Shown: positions 7,507 through 15,560, numbered from the stretch's first letter. The stretch is 17,715 bases of DNA from Methanoregula sp. (GCA_028711405.1 JAQTSH010000003.1:7417-25131), one strand, 5' to 3'. The notes: a model not told the origin generated them from the sequence alone. Numbers and translations are program-made.

Positions 7507-8721
7507 ATGAAAAAATTATCCATTGGTCTGGGAAAAGCACTCAATATAACCCTTGAACACATTCCGCCTTTGTCGGCGGAAAATTGTAACGTAGCTGAAA
7601 TTACCGACCGTATCGCGGCATCAGATCTCTATGCACTTGTGGATGCCCCATCAATAGATTCTTCCTTAAAAGACGGATATGCAGTATTATCTCATGAAGT
7701 AGCCGATGCAACACCGGAAAAACCTGTACACCTGAAGCTGGTCGGTCACATGGAAGCAGGAGGGAAAACAGACATCGAAGTGAAGCCGGGAACCACGGTC
7801 CGGGTCCTGACCGGCGCCCGGATCCCTGCAGGCGCCGATGCCGTTCTGTCCGAAGAGTTCGCAAAACCGGAAGGCGATGAGGTACTGGTCATGAATTTTG
7901 CAGAACCCGGACGGAATATCCAGCCTCGCGGGAGAGATGTAGAATTCCGTAAATGTATCCTGAAGCAGGGCCAGCATATCACTCCGGGAATAACCGGTCT
8001 TGTCGCTGCTGCCGGACACAGCACGGTTCCTGTCTTCAAAAACCCGACCGTCGCCATCTTAGGCACCGGTGATGAGATTGTTCTTCCCGGGGAGCCTCTT
8101 ATTGAGGGCAAGCTGTACGCCAGCAATATCCTGACGATCAATGCATGGTGTAAACGGTACAGGATGAAAACCCTCTTGAGTGTTGTTAACGACGACTTTG
8201 ATACCCTGACGAACACGTTAAAAACAATATCCGCAGATGCAGATGCAGTCATAACAAGTGGAGGAGCATGGACCGGTGACCGTGACCTGGTAGCGCAGGT
8301 GCTTGAAGGTCTTGGATGGCACGAGTACTTTCACCGGATTCGCATAGGTCCAGGAAAAGCTGTCGGGTTTGGCATGCTGGACAAAAAACCTGTATTCATC
8401 CTGCCCGGCGGACCGTCTTCGAACCTGATGGGCTTTTTGCAGATCGCCCTGCCCGGACTTTTAGCCCTATCAGGCGATGCACATCCCAGCCTTCCCAGGA
8501 TTAATGCCCGGCTTGCCACCGATCTGCAGGGACGCCAGCGCGACTGGACTGATTTTTTCTTCGGTACACTTGAAGAAGTGGAGGGATCTACCGTCTTTCA
8601 CCCGATACAAGGCAGCAGCCGTCTGCGAAACATCGCCGAGGTTGAGGCAATAGCTGCTATACCCGAAGAACAGGAATTTCTGAAAAAAGGGTCGGTGATC
8701 TCAGTGCAGGTGCTGAAGTAG
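7507..8721 (+). CDS. moeA: Molybdopterin molybdotransferase MoeA (second paralogue)
   Basis: A full-length, single MoeA of 404 residues that catalyses metal insertion into adenylylated molybdopterin. Motifs: SSLKDGYAV (52-60) in place of the usual AMDGYAV but keeping the Asp at 56; TGARIPAGADAV (102-113); ILGTGDE (184-190); TSGGAWTGDRDL (250-261) with the conserved Asp at 260; and ILPGGPSS (298-305) at the usual LPGNP loop. GAGGT at 7498-7502 supports ATG 7507. Unlike the 4153-6066 paralogue it has no PBP-like extension, and the two are clearly divergent rather than recent duplicates. Two MoeA paralogues are common in archaea, and separate Mo and W duties have been proposed; the sequence alone does not assign them. 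Confidence 0.94.
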   Translation: MKKLSIGLGKALNITLEHIPPLSAENCNVAEITDRIAASDLYALVDAPSIDSSLKDGYAVLSHEVADATPEKPVHLKLVGHMEAGGKTDIEVKPGTTVRVLTGARIPAGADAVLSEEFAKPEGDEVLVMNFAEPGRNIQPRGRDVEFRKCILKQGQHITPGITGLVAAAGHSTVPVFKNPTVAILGTGDEIVLPGEPLIEGKLYASNILTINAWCKRYRMKTLLSVVNDDFDTLTNTLKTISADADAVITSGGAWTGDRDLVAQVLEGLGWHEYFHRIRIGPGKAVGFGMLDKKPVFILPGGPSSNLMGFLQIALPGLLALSGDAHPSLPRINARLATDLQGRQRDWTDFFFGTLEEVEGSTVFHPIQGSSRLRNIAEVEAIAAIPEEQEFLKKGSVISVQVLK

Positions 8722-8756
8722 TGGTCATTCTCCCATGACCTGATCGATGATCATGA

Positions 8757-8792
8757 TCCGGGAGTTCCAAAAGGCTGATGCTCCGGGATTTT
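8757..8792 (+). terminator. Imperfect hairpin plus T-run after moeA
   Basis: TCCGGGAG (8757-8764) pairs with CTCCGGGA (8781-8788) with one internal mismatch and is followed by TTTT. It lies 35 bases after the moeA stop, in the gap to the convergent fdhD gene. A weak candidate; the AT-rich run at 8957-8970 just past the fdhD stop may serve the opposite strand. Confidence 0.35.
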
Positions 8793-8968
8793 GAATATTT
8801 ACATCCTGTCACGATGCTGCACGAGAGGAGAGTAAAAAGATTGTGCAGTAGTACGATGGCACAAAAATTTCCAAAAACCATTTTAATCCTGTGAAGAGTG
8901 GCGATTCCTGTCGCGGCAACTTCTGCCAGATAGCATACTCTGTCATTCATTTGGTCTATAAAATATAT

Positions 8969-9799
8969 TTACTCCTGGCGTCCTCCTGTAATCCGCTCCG
9001 GGTGGCTGTAAATGTTCAGTTTTCCATCACGGGCACCTCCAATCACCGTCATCCCGGTCTTGTCTGCTATGTCTACCGAAAGAGTTGTTGTCTCACTGCG
9101 TGAAACGATGATGGGGATATTTGCTGTTAAGCACTTGCGTACCATTTCTGAAGATATGCGCCCGGATGATATGACAAACGTCTGTGACAGAAAAATACCG
9201 TTACGCAGTGCATAACCGATGATACGGTCGATTGCATTGTGCCGCCCGATATCTTCAGTAACGCAGATTACCTGCTGCGAATCAAGCAGAACAACCCTGT
9301 AGAAAGCACCGGGGATCCGAAAATTATCAGAATCCGAAACAGACCGGAGTGCTGCAGTAATCGCTGCTGCACTGATAGAAAAATCTGAGTGAATCTTTGG
9401 GAGCTTTTCCACATCGATATATGATACACTCCCCCCACAGCCGGAAAGGATGGTCTTTTTAGGGGGAAGCACTTTGAAGAGATTTTTGGTAATTACGCTG
9501 ACCCGGTTTTTCTCGATTTTAATCGACTCGATCTCTTTTGTGGTTTTTATAATCTCTTCGGTAAACAGGTAGCCGGTGACAAAGTCTTCCAGATTGACCG
9601 GGCTCATCATCGCCGTCATTACATGGCGACCGTTGATGAAAAGGGCAAGGGGGATCTCTTCGACAACATCATGTACACTGTGCATAAAGAGATCCCCATC
9701 AACCCGGGTACAGGGCACACTACGATACATCGGGGAGGGTTCTGACGTTTCATCCGTTTTTATGGAGTTTTTATTTTTTTGAGTTTTTTCCCGTTTCAT
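8969..9799 (-). CDS. fdhD: Formate dehydrogenase accessory sulfurtransferase FdhD
   Basis: FdhD moves sulfur from a cysteine desulfurase to the bis-pterin Mo/W cofactor of formate dehydrogenase, a step needed for activity (shown for the E. coli protein). Visible signatures are SGCGGSVSY (119-127) with the loop cysteine at 121, EDIGRHNAIDRIIG (around 195-208), SGRISSEMV, and the C-terminal IGGARDGKLNIY motif. The E. coli loop has a second cysteine three residues on; here that position is serine. I place the start at ATG 9799 (276 residues) because GGTGAG sits 4-6 bases before it; a GTG at 9808 would add three residues but lacks spacing. The basic, polar first 25 residues are an extension not needed for the fold. 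The likely client, fdhA, is 5 kb away in the same window. Confidence 0.94.
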   Translation of the reverse strand: MKREKTQKNKNSIKTDETSEPSPMYRSVPCTRVDGDLFMHSVHDVVEEIPLALFINGRHVMTAMMSPVNLEDFVTGYLFTEEIIKTTKEIESIKIEKNRVSVITKNLFKVLPPKKTILSGCGGSVSYIDVEKLPKIHSDFSISAAAITAALRSVSDSDNFRIPGAFYRVVLLDSQQVICVTEDIGRHNAIDRIIGYALRNGIFLSQTFVISSGRISSEMVRKCLTANIPIIVSRSETTTLSVDIADKTGMTVIGGARDGKLNIYSHPERITGGRQE

Positions 9800-10023
9800 A
9801 CTACTCACCTATTCTCCCGCGCATTAGACCGTCGATCAACAACCGGTTTGATCTATAGCAATCCCGCTTACGGTTCGATCCCCATATCCCTGCAACCGTG
9901 TTCCTCATCCATCCCTGTTAAGCGATAACGTCTGCGCGTCTTTTTCGGATTGCGGTCCGATATTTTTTACCGGGCGGTCATATCCCTGGATTTCCGTTTT
10001 TTAATACCGGCTGGATATGCAAT

Positions 10024-10057
10024 AACCGGGCAGCCCGGAACCTCCGCGTACCCGGTT
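10024..10057 (-). terminator. Candidate hairpin terminator after the nitroreductase-like gene
   Basis: AACCGGG (10024-10030) and CCCGGTT (10051-10057) are perfect 7-bp complements just downstream of the nitroreductase-like stop on the minus strand. The rest of the 9800-10064 gap shows no recognised gene apart from a 35-codon frame (9801-9908, minus) that ends one base before the fdhD start codon. Confidence 0.35.
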
Positions 10058-10064
10058 CCTGATT

Positions 10065-10811
10065 TTATAATTCTCTCTCCACTTTTCCCACGGTTGCAAT
10101 ATATACCGGACATTGTGTTTCCGGATCAAGACCTGCGAGTTGTATCATCATCTCGTCGTGGAAAAGATCCGAGGGCTGCACCCGGCATCCGATACATGCC
10201 GCAGCCATGATGAGCGCCTGGCAGGTATGCCCCGCTTCAATAAGCACACTCCGGTACCCCCGGTTTCCCAATATCCAGACAGAGCGATACGGTACGCCAA
10301 CCCAGAGGAATGTCACTGCCGCCCGGGTGACCAGTTGGAAATTCATGCTTGCATTTCCCATCATAACGGGAATATCAGAACCCAGGGATTCGGCAACGAT
10401 GCTGTGGGATCGCGGGAGATACCGGTAGAGTCCGGTTTCGAGACCCTCAACCTCCCCTGCGACAAAATATGTCTCCAGTGGGTACCGGAGGCCGCTTGAA
10501 GGGGTATTCCGGATATGGATTTGATCGGATTCTGACTTCCTCAAACCCTGCGTACACCAGAGCAGGAACGAGAGCTCCTTCTGGCTGATGGACGAGCGTG
10601 AAAAGTATGTCACGGGCCCCCAGTCCTCGATTGCCTGACGAACAGGTACATCCGGCACCTTGATACGTTTGGGATTGGGGAGTTTGATGACTCTTGCCCC
10701 TTCCGGAACCGGCAGTTCCGCAGCGGGTTCAGGGACTCCCAGGATCTGGTCAACTGATGAATACACCGGATATCGTGTTCCTTCTATGAAATCAGTACCA
10801 ACGTTTTTCAT
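10065..10811 (-). CDS. SagB-type nitroreductase-like flavoprotein
   Basis: The 248-residue protein matches the SagB/nitroreductase fold: an LSFLLWCTQGL helix (80-90), the NTPSSGLRYPLETYF segment (102-116) typical of the SagB/ThcOx branch, GLETGLYRY (123-131) and a C-terminal GHTCQALIMAAACIGC helix. These enzymes bind FMN and oxidise or reduce small molecules or peptide rings. The usual N-terminal Arg-rich phosphate-contacting motif (RRSxR-like) is not evident; the equivalent stretch reads EDWGPVTYFSRSSIS. GAGGAT before ATG 10811 supports the start. It lies 79 bases downstream of fwdC in the same direction, but an oligo-T tract intervenes, so it may be separately transcribed. No precursor peptide or cyclodehydratase is near, which argues against an azole-peptide pathway. 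Substrate unknown. Confidence 0.8.
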   Translation of the reverse strand: MKNVGTDFIEGTRYPVYSSVDQILGVPEPAAELPVPEGARVIKLPNPKRIKVPDVPVRQAIEDWGPVTYFSRSSISQKELSFLLWCTQGLRKSESDQIHIRNTPSSGLRYPLETYFVAGEVEGLETGLYRYLPRSHSIVAESLGSDIPVMMGNASMNFQLVTRAAVTFLWVGVPYRSVWILGNRGYRSVLIEAGHTCQALIMAAACIGCRVQPSDLFHDEMMIQLAGLDPETQCPVYIATVGKVEREL

Positions 10812-10873
10812 ATATCCTCACAGGAAATCTGCTATCAGGCTTCTGCAACCTGTATAATTTGTATTCTGATGAC

Positions 10874-10887
10874 AAAAAAAGGGGGGG
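10874..10887 (-). terminator. Oligo-T terminator after fwdC
   Basis: On the minus strand C7 followed by T7 comes directly after the fwdC stop codon (10891-10893). This is a typical archaeal intrinsic terminator context and probably closes the fwd operon, at least partly isolating the nitroreductase-like gene. Confidence 0.5.
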
Positions 10888-10890
10888 AGA

Positions 10891-11697
10891 TCATGCCGCT
10901 GCTTTTACATACAGGTTGGCGAAGATCTCCTTGCCCTTGCTCTTGGGGTGGCGTTCCCCAAGATCCCCGATGTAGTGGTCAAAAGTTCCCTTTACACCAT
11001 CGACCTCTTTCTCAACCACTTCGATCTTTTTGAAACCGGGGAGCATGTACTGGACTTTGCCCAAGATGTAAATATCTCCCTTGACCATCTGGCCCCCGAC
11101 ACGTCCCTCGACATCCCCCTTGATGATAACGGTCCCGCCTTCCGCGTGAGTGGAGACATGGATGAACGCGTTGTTCTCGATGATGATCGTACCCCCCAGC
11201 ATGAAGGTGCCGATATCATTCCCGGCACTTCCTTTGATCCGGATAGTCCCGTCCTTCATGCCTCTCCAGTCGCCACGGTATGCGCAGCCAACATAGTTCT
11301 CGGCTTTGCCGTCAATGAGGATATCCCCGCCTTCCATGCCAATACCGCAGAACGAGTGGACATTGCCTTTCACGTGGATTTTCCCGCCTTTCATCCAGCC
11401 GCCAACGTACATATCGGCGTTACCATTCACGGTAATTGATCCCGCAGTCATCTTGTTCCCGATGTATTTCACCCGGGAACAATCGCCGGCGATCACAATA
11501 TCGGTCTCAGCCGCGGTTGCGCCCGGAGAACCGGAGACTTCGAAGAAGTCCCCGATTGTCACCTTGATCTTTCCTTCCCGTCCTTCGAGTGCGGCGATCT
11601 GGGCAGGGGTCTTTCCCGCGAATGCATCGGGAGTGATATTGAAAGCCTCGAACATGATTGTCGGGGTCTTCGTGGGTTTTAAAGTAACTGTTGCCAT
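10891..11697 (-). CDS. fwdC: Formylmethanofuran dehydrogenase subunit C
   Basis: FwdC/FmdC (268 residues) is the beta-helical structural subunit of formylmethanofuran dehydrogenase; its fold resembles the C-terminal domain of glutamate synthase. The centre (about residues 70-215) shows the repeated G-x-x-G-x-x-x-G pattern that builds the helix, for example GNADMYVGGWMKGGKI and GMEGGDILIDGKAENYVG. I choose ATG 11697 because GAGGTG lies 5 bases before it; a GTG at 11703 would overlap that ribosome-binding site. The start lies 9 bases after the fwdA stop, indicating co-transcription. It is the last gene of the operon. Sequence alone does not tell the tungsten (Fwd) from the molybdenum (Fmd) isoenzyme. 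Confidence 0.93.
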   Translation of the reverse strand: MATVTLKPTKTPTIMFEAFNITPDAFAGKTPAQIAALEGREGKIKVTIGDFFEVSGSPGATAAETDIVIAGDCSRVKYIGNKMTAGSITVNGNADMYVGGWMKGGKIHVKGNVHSFCGIGMEGGDILIDGKAENYVGCAYRGDWRGMKDGTIRIKGSAGNDIGTFMLGGTIIIENNAFIHVSTHAEGGTVIIKGDVEGRVGGQMVKGDIYILGKVQYMLPGFKKIEVVEKEVDGVKGTFDHYIGDLGERHPKSKGKEIFANLYVKAAA

Positions 11698-11706
11698 GAT
11701 CACACC

Positions 11707-13416
11707 TCAGGCCTCCACATCAACATCGATCACGAACGGATGGGGGGCAAGGTAATCGCGGACCGGGTAATTACTGAGACCCACTGTATAATCCTTGGTG
11801 AAACTCTGGGTGATATCACGCATAACCTGCGGGTTCTCGGGCATCTTGACATTGACCCAGATGGTGTTCTTGTGTCCGTGACCGAGGACCTCTCCGTCCC
11901 TGACAACAATCTCGCCGGACTTGATGAAGCATGCCGCACGGAGGAACGCCTTCTCGATCATCTCGGGATCGGAGGGCATATTCTTGTAGTTGAGGTCGAA
12001 CACGCCGACATCAGCATTCATGCCGGGTGCGAGACCTCCATAGATGTTGGACAAGCCAAGGCATTTTGCCGGGCCTGACCGGGTCATCTGGGCGATCTCG
12101 TAGAGGGTCAACTCACGGTCCATGGAGTGGATGTTTGTTGCGTCGATGACCTTGTCCTTGTACTTGAAGGTGTCAAGGGTTGCTTCACGGGCTTTCTTGC
12201 TCATCAGCCACTTGATGATACGCGGGTACCTGATAAACGGCCCGGCATTCGGGTGGTCTGTGGACACAAACGTCCTGTTCGGGTCCGTTGCATAGAGCCC
12301 GAGCTCAAGACCGACAGCCCACTGGATCCCGCAGACCTTGATATTTTTGTCATAGACGTACGGGACGACACCAGCAGCGGTCTCGAGTTCCACGTCCACA
12401 TTGCACCACTTGAGGTGGTTGAGGTGGTTGAGGTGGTGCTCGAAGGGACCGTCGGCGGTCATGGTTGTCGTTTCGTCAAGCGTCACGCAACCGAGGTCGA
12501 CCGTGATTCCCTTGTTCTGGTTGACATAGTCCATGACCTCTTTTGCCTTGGACTCGAAGTTCGCCCAGGAGTCCCCGCCATAGGAATGGAACTGGAGGTG
12601 GGTGGAATGCATGACCTGTTCGCGTCCGAACTTATTCTTCGGCTTGATGCCCTCGGCAAGCTTGAGCGAATCGAGAGTTATGGCGTAGTTGCCGGGATTG
12701 CCGAGGTTGTTCTGGTGGATGTGCATCGAGTGCGGGAGACCGAGATACTCGTTTGCTTTCATTAAGCCGATGATGATTTCCCGGGGGGTAATCTCGAAGT
12801 ACGGGACCGGGTCATCGAGGCTTAAACAGTTGAGACCCCAGCTCCAGGCAGCGGTGCCACCGGGGTTTACGACTTTAATCCCGAAACCTTTGGTGACCCT
12901 GATCAGCCATGCGATATAGGCTGCAGTATTCTCTATTTCACCTTTCTTGAGGTAATCCATGACGAACCAGTTGTTGCCAAAAACCGGGAGTGCTGCTTCG
13001 TCGATGATCGGGGTGTCGTGGATCTCTTCGTGCACGTGGGCGGTGAAGAGTGGCGGCATCGCGGCTTCCATGACAAAGGCGTAGCCCATGCGGGCATAGT
13101 CGTACCCGGTCTTGAATGTACTGGGGACAGAGAACCCGGATTCCATGCGGTACCCGTTTTTCTGTGCCATCGGGCTCTTGAAGAGCTTGTCTTCGGGTCT
13201 GAACAGGCGTCCGACATTTACCTTGGGCCCGGCTACGTGGGCATGGACATCCACGCCACCAGCCATGACGACCTTACCTTTGGCATCGATGACTTTCGCT
13301 GCGGAACTGACCGTATCAACAATCTTCCCGTCCTTGATTGCGACATCAGCGACATCACCATCAATCTTGCGCGTCGGATCGATAACAAATCCGTTTTTTA
13401 TGAGGATTTCTGCCAT
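11707..13416 (-). CDS. fwdA: Formylmethanofuran dehydrogenase subunit A (formylmethanofuran hydrolase)
   Basis: FwdA/FmdA (569 residues) is the amidohydrolase-family subunit with a binuclear metal centre that condenses formate, produced at the FwdB site and delivered through an internal tunnel, with methanofuran. Metal ligands are visible: HAH at 58-60, Lys181 in GIKVVNPGG (equivalent to the carboxylated lysine of the structurally known enzyme), HIH at 232-234, and STDHPNAG with the catalytic Asp at 387. Length is normal. The start ATG is one base after the fwdB stop and the GGTGAG ribosome-binding site lies inside the end of fwdB, so translation is coupled. A 9-bp tandem repeat at 12412-12438 encodes a His-Leu-Asn run inside the conserved FEHHL segment. 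Confidence 0.96.
   Translation of the reverse strand: MAEILIKNGFVIDPTRKIDGDVADVAIKDGKIVDTVSSAAKVIDAKGKVVMAGGVDVHAHVAGPKVNVGRLFRPEDKLFKSPMAQKNGYRMESGFSVPSTFKTGYDYARMGYAFVMEAAMPPLFTAHVHEEIHDTPIIDEAALPVFGNNWFVMDYLKKGEIENTAAYIAWLIRVTKGFGIKVVNPGGTAAWSWGLNCLSLDDPVPYFEITPREIIIGLMKANEYLGLPHSMHIHQNNLGNPGNYAITLDSLKLAEGIKPKNKFGREQVMHSTHLQFHSYGGDSWANFESKAKEVMDYVNQNKGITVDLGCVTLDETTTMTADGPFEHHLNHLNHLKWCNVDVELETAAGVVPYVYDKNIKVCGIQWAVGLELGLYATDPNRTFVSTDHPNAGPFIRYPRIIKWLMSKKAREATLDTFKYKDKVIDATNIHSMDRELTLYEIAQMTRSGPAKCLGLSNIYGGLAPGMNADVGVFDLNYKNMPSDPEMIEKAFLRAACFIKSGEIVVRDGEVLGHGHKNTIWVNVKMPENPQVMRDITQSFTKDYTVGLSNYPVRDYLAPHPFVIDVDVEA
12412..12438. repeat. Three 9-bp tandem units inside fwdA
   Basis: GAGGTGGTT occurs twice in a row (12412-12420, 12421-12429), followed by GAGGTGGTG (12430-12438). 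On the coding strand this gives the HLNHLNHL run at about residues 328-335 of FwdA. Confidence 0.75.
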
Positions 13417-13417
13417 T

Positions 13418-14788
13418 TCAGCTCACCACAGATGGATATTTCCTGTGCTCCAGTGCTGCCAGCCAGATGGGCTCAGTCAGGGTCAGTTTGCACATCCGCT
13501 CGTAAATCATATCGAAGAGCTCCTCATCGCTCGGAACTCCGGTCAAACCTTTAAGGACCGCCTTGAACTGGATCGGGACGTTATCCATACGATAGACAAC
13601 GCCTCCTTCATCGACTCCGGCAATCCTGACCGGGATATGGAGATCTGAGATCTCGCTCGCCATGCAGAAGTTCGGGTCGATGGTGATGAAGGGGTGCTTT
13701 TTCACGTGTTTGACTGCATCGATCGGCCAGTGCGCTCCTGCATCCGTGCCGACATTCACGAAACAGTCCACCTCGTCCCGCATCGCGAGATCGACGGAAC
13801 TGGTCTCACCCGGGTTCATGTGGGCATGGGATCCCTTGGAGAGGTCAATACAGTAGGGGAACCCGAACTGCCATGACCAGACCTGTCCCGGTCCTGCAAT
13901 ATTGTAATGCCCCCGCATCGCCATGATTGACGCTTTCGTGTGGGTGTTGAGATCACGGGTCAGGCTGATGGCAATATCGACGTTGTGGTTACGACCATCG
14001 GTATGTGTACAGCCCATGCCGAAGAAGATCATGACGAAGCGGGCTTTTTTCATCGCTTCTGCACCTTGTAAAATCTGCTCTTTCTTGATCCCGGCGACCT
14101 CGTCAGGAATGTCGTGTCCCCGGAGTACCGTGCGGAACGCGTCGAAGAGCTCGTAATCATGACCCTGGTTGAGCATATAGTGGATATCCGCGAGTTTGGC
14201 GGTGTCCGAGACGCGGGGGTCAACGGAGATGATGGTCCTCTGCATCTGCCCTTTCTGGGTGAAGAATCCCCGGGGGAAGATCGAGTAGCGGGAGGTGTGC
14301 CTCGGGTGGGCGTGCATAGGGTTGCAGCCCCAGAATACGACACAGTCGGCACGGTTCTTGACTTCTCCGAGAGTGCAGCTGGGATACCCGTTATCGAAGA
14401 TTGCAAGGAATGAAGGTCCGTGGCAGATCGATGCACAATTATCGAGAACTGCCCCGGCTTTCTCAGCGACCCGACCGACAGCGCTCATGCCTTCGCAGTT
14501 GGTGGAGCCAAAACCAAAGATGAGCGGCTTTTTTGCCGCGAGCAGGGTCTTTGCGGTATAGTCGACCGCCTCGTCATAAGAGATCTCTTTCATGGATCCA
14601 TCCGGCTGGCGCTTTCGCGGCAGCATCGGACGCGTGGAATCATTTGCATGGTGGAAGAGGTTGTTTCCGATGGTGCAGGCATTGTGGACTTCAAGTACCT
14701 TCTTACCATCATCCGATACGAGAACTTCAATATCGTCACAGGACGACCCGCAGTAGGGACATCCGACCTGGGTTATGAGTTTTGGCAT
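13418..14788 (-). CDS. fwdB: Formylmethanofuran dehydrogenase subunit B (catalytic, Mo/W-pterin)
   Basis: FwdB/FmdB (456 residues) carries the bis-pterin W or Mo centre that reduces CO2 to formate, and one [4Fe-4S] cluster. The N-terminal CPYCGSSCDD motif gives Cys10, Cys13 and Cys17, with Cys38 as the probable fourth ligand. DNCASICHGPSF (116-127) is the metal-binding loop, and Cys122 aligns with Cys141 of the FdhA in this window; it is cysteine, not selenocysteine. A consensus AAGGAGGT precedes ATG 14788, the strongest Shine-Dalgarno sequence in the operon, and it lies within the end of fwdD. Its pterin-binding partner domain is supplied in trans by FwdD. FdhD or the DsrE-like protein encoded nearby could be involved in cofactor sulfuration, but this is inference. 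Confidence 0.95.
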   Translation of the reverse strand: MPKLITQVGCPYCGSSCDDIEVLVSDDGKKVLEVHNACTIGNNLFHHANDSTRPMLPRKRQPDGSMKEISYDEAVDYTAKTLLAAKKPLIFGFGSTNCEGMSAVGRVAEKAGAVLDNCASICHGPSFLAIFDNGYPSCTLGEVKNRADCVVFWGCNPMHAHPRHTSRYSIFPRGFFTQKGQMQRTIISVDPRVSDTAKLADIHYMLNQGHDYELFDAFRTVLRGHDIPDEVAGIKKEQILQGAEAMKKARFVMIFFGMGCTHTDGRNHNVDIAISLTRDLNTHTKASIMAMRGHYNIAGPGQVWSWQFGFPYCIDLSKGSHAHMNPGETSSVDLAMRDEVDCFVNVGTDAGAHWPIDAVKHVKKHPFITIDPNFCMASEISDLHIPVRIAGVDEGGVVYRMDNVPIQFKAVLKGLTGVPSDEELFDMIYERMCKLTLTEPIWLAALEHRKYPSVVS

Positions 14789-14789
14789 A

Positions 14790-15200
14790 TTAGTTACCTC
14801 CTTTCCATAATCCTACCGCACCCTGGACAAGTTCAAGGGCGGTCTTCAGTCTTTCGTTTGGTGCCGGCTCGATGGTGACCGGGAACCCGCTGTATTGCGG
14901 TACACCGGTTGACTGCGTCCGTGGCGGAACGACCTGGTTTGCCCATACGCCCTGCCGGATATGCGCAAGTCCCGGCGGGACGAACTGGGTCGGCTCGATC
15001 GCCTTGACGATAACGCTGCCGCACTCGCTCGTGACCCGGACGTTGGTGCTCTTCCAGATCCCGGCTTTTTTCATGTCTTCCGGATTCATTTCACAGATCG
15101 AGCAGGCGGTGAAGTAATCAGGATTTGTCTTGCCCTTCTCCATCGCAGCGCCTTCCTCGATCGAACGCTGTGTAATCATGTTTAATCTGATTTTTGGCAT
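14790..15200 (-). CDS. fwdD: Formylmethanofuran dehydrogenase subunit D (pterin-dinucleotide-binding)
   Basis: FwdD/FmdD (136 residues) corresponds to the small C-terminal molybdopterin-dinucleotide-binding domain that is fused in FdhA but separate in this enzyme. The N-terminus PKIRLNMITQRSIEEG and the central NPEDMKKAGI, VRVTSECGSVIVKA and VPPGLAHIRQGVWANQVV segments match the beta-barrel fold of the family. ATG 15200 is preferred because GAGGG lies 6 bases upstream; an in-frame ATG at 15224 adds a basic MCYKKRDI extension not typical of the family. The gene ends one base before the fwdB start. There is a 54-base gap to the preceding ferredoxin gene, short enough for one transcript. Confidence 0.93.
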   Translation of the reverse strand: MPKIRLNMITQRSIEEGAAMEKGKTNPDYFTACSICEMNPEDMKKAGIWKSTNVRVTSECGSVIVKAIEPTQFVPPGLAHIRQGVWANQVVPPRTQSTGVPQYSGFPVTIEPAPNERLKTALELVQGAVGLWKGGN

Positions 15201-15254
15201 AATGTCCCTCTTTTTGTAACACAATACTGTCTCTGTATCCAGAACCGTGAACGG

Positions 15255-15518
15255 TTACGTCTGTGCTGGCAGGGGTAGTTCCCCCTTGCCCGATAATCGT
15301 ATGACCCGGTACGGACAGGCTTCAACGCATACACCGCAGCCGGCGCAGAGTTCAGCCCTGATATCGAGACTTACCGATCTCCCATCAATAACAGTATAGA
15401 TCTTCTCTTTGGTCACAGGGTCGAGCGTATGAAGCTCGAGCGCATTGACAGGGCAGGCAACCACACAGTTGCCACACCCGGTACATCGTTCCATATTCAC
15501 ATGCACTGCAAACGCCAT
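15255..15518 (-). CDS. fwdG: Two-[4Fe-4S] ferredoxin, FwdG-like
   Basis: This small protein (87 residues from ATG 15518) has two ferredoxin motifs: CTGCGNCVVACP near the N-terminus and CAGCGVCVEACP near the C-terminus, eight cysteines in two canonical C-x2-C-x2-C-x3-C-P groups. As the first gene before fwdD-B-A-C it probably is the FwdG-type electron carrier that brings low-potential electrons to FwdB. Alternative starts ATG 15524 and GTG 15527 add two or three residues, and the ribosome-binding site is weak, so the exact start is uncertain. The short basic and proline-rich tail after the second cluster is unremarkable. The polyferredoxin FwdF and subunits E and H are not encoded in this window. 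Confidence 0.88.
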   Translation of the reverse strand: MAFAVHVNMERCTGCGNCVVACPVNALELHTLDPVTKEKIYTVIDGRSVSLDIRAELCAGCGVCVEACPYRVIRLSGKGELPLPAQT

Positions 15519-15560
15519 GTACATCACACTTGATTCGTTGCTTGATTTTGATCATTATTC

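Noticed and set aside
8957..8970. Strong TATA-like run pointing antisense into fdhD
   Set aside because: It coincides with the stop codon and downstream T-rich termination region of fdhD, which explains the AT-richness; no gene follows on the plus strand.
9868..9890. T-loop-like GGTTCGATCCC suggesting a tRNA gene
   Set aside because: The flanking bases do not form a five-base T-stem, and no acceptor, D or anticodon arms could be fitted on either strand.
12127..12765. 212-codon plus-strand frame opposite fwdA
   Set aside because: It is the complement of a confidently identified enzyme gene; length is explained by codon bias of the coding strand, with no independent motifs.
13018..13648. Two 178-codon plus-strand frames opposite fwdA/fwdB
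   Set aside because: Shadows of fwdA and fwdB; they cross the well-defined fwdB-fwdA junction and have no ribosome-binding sites.
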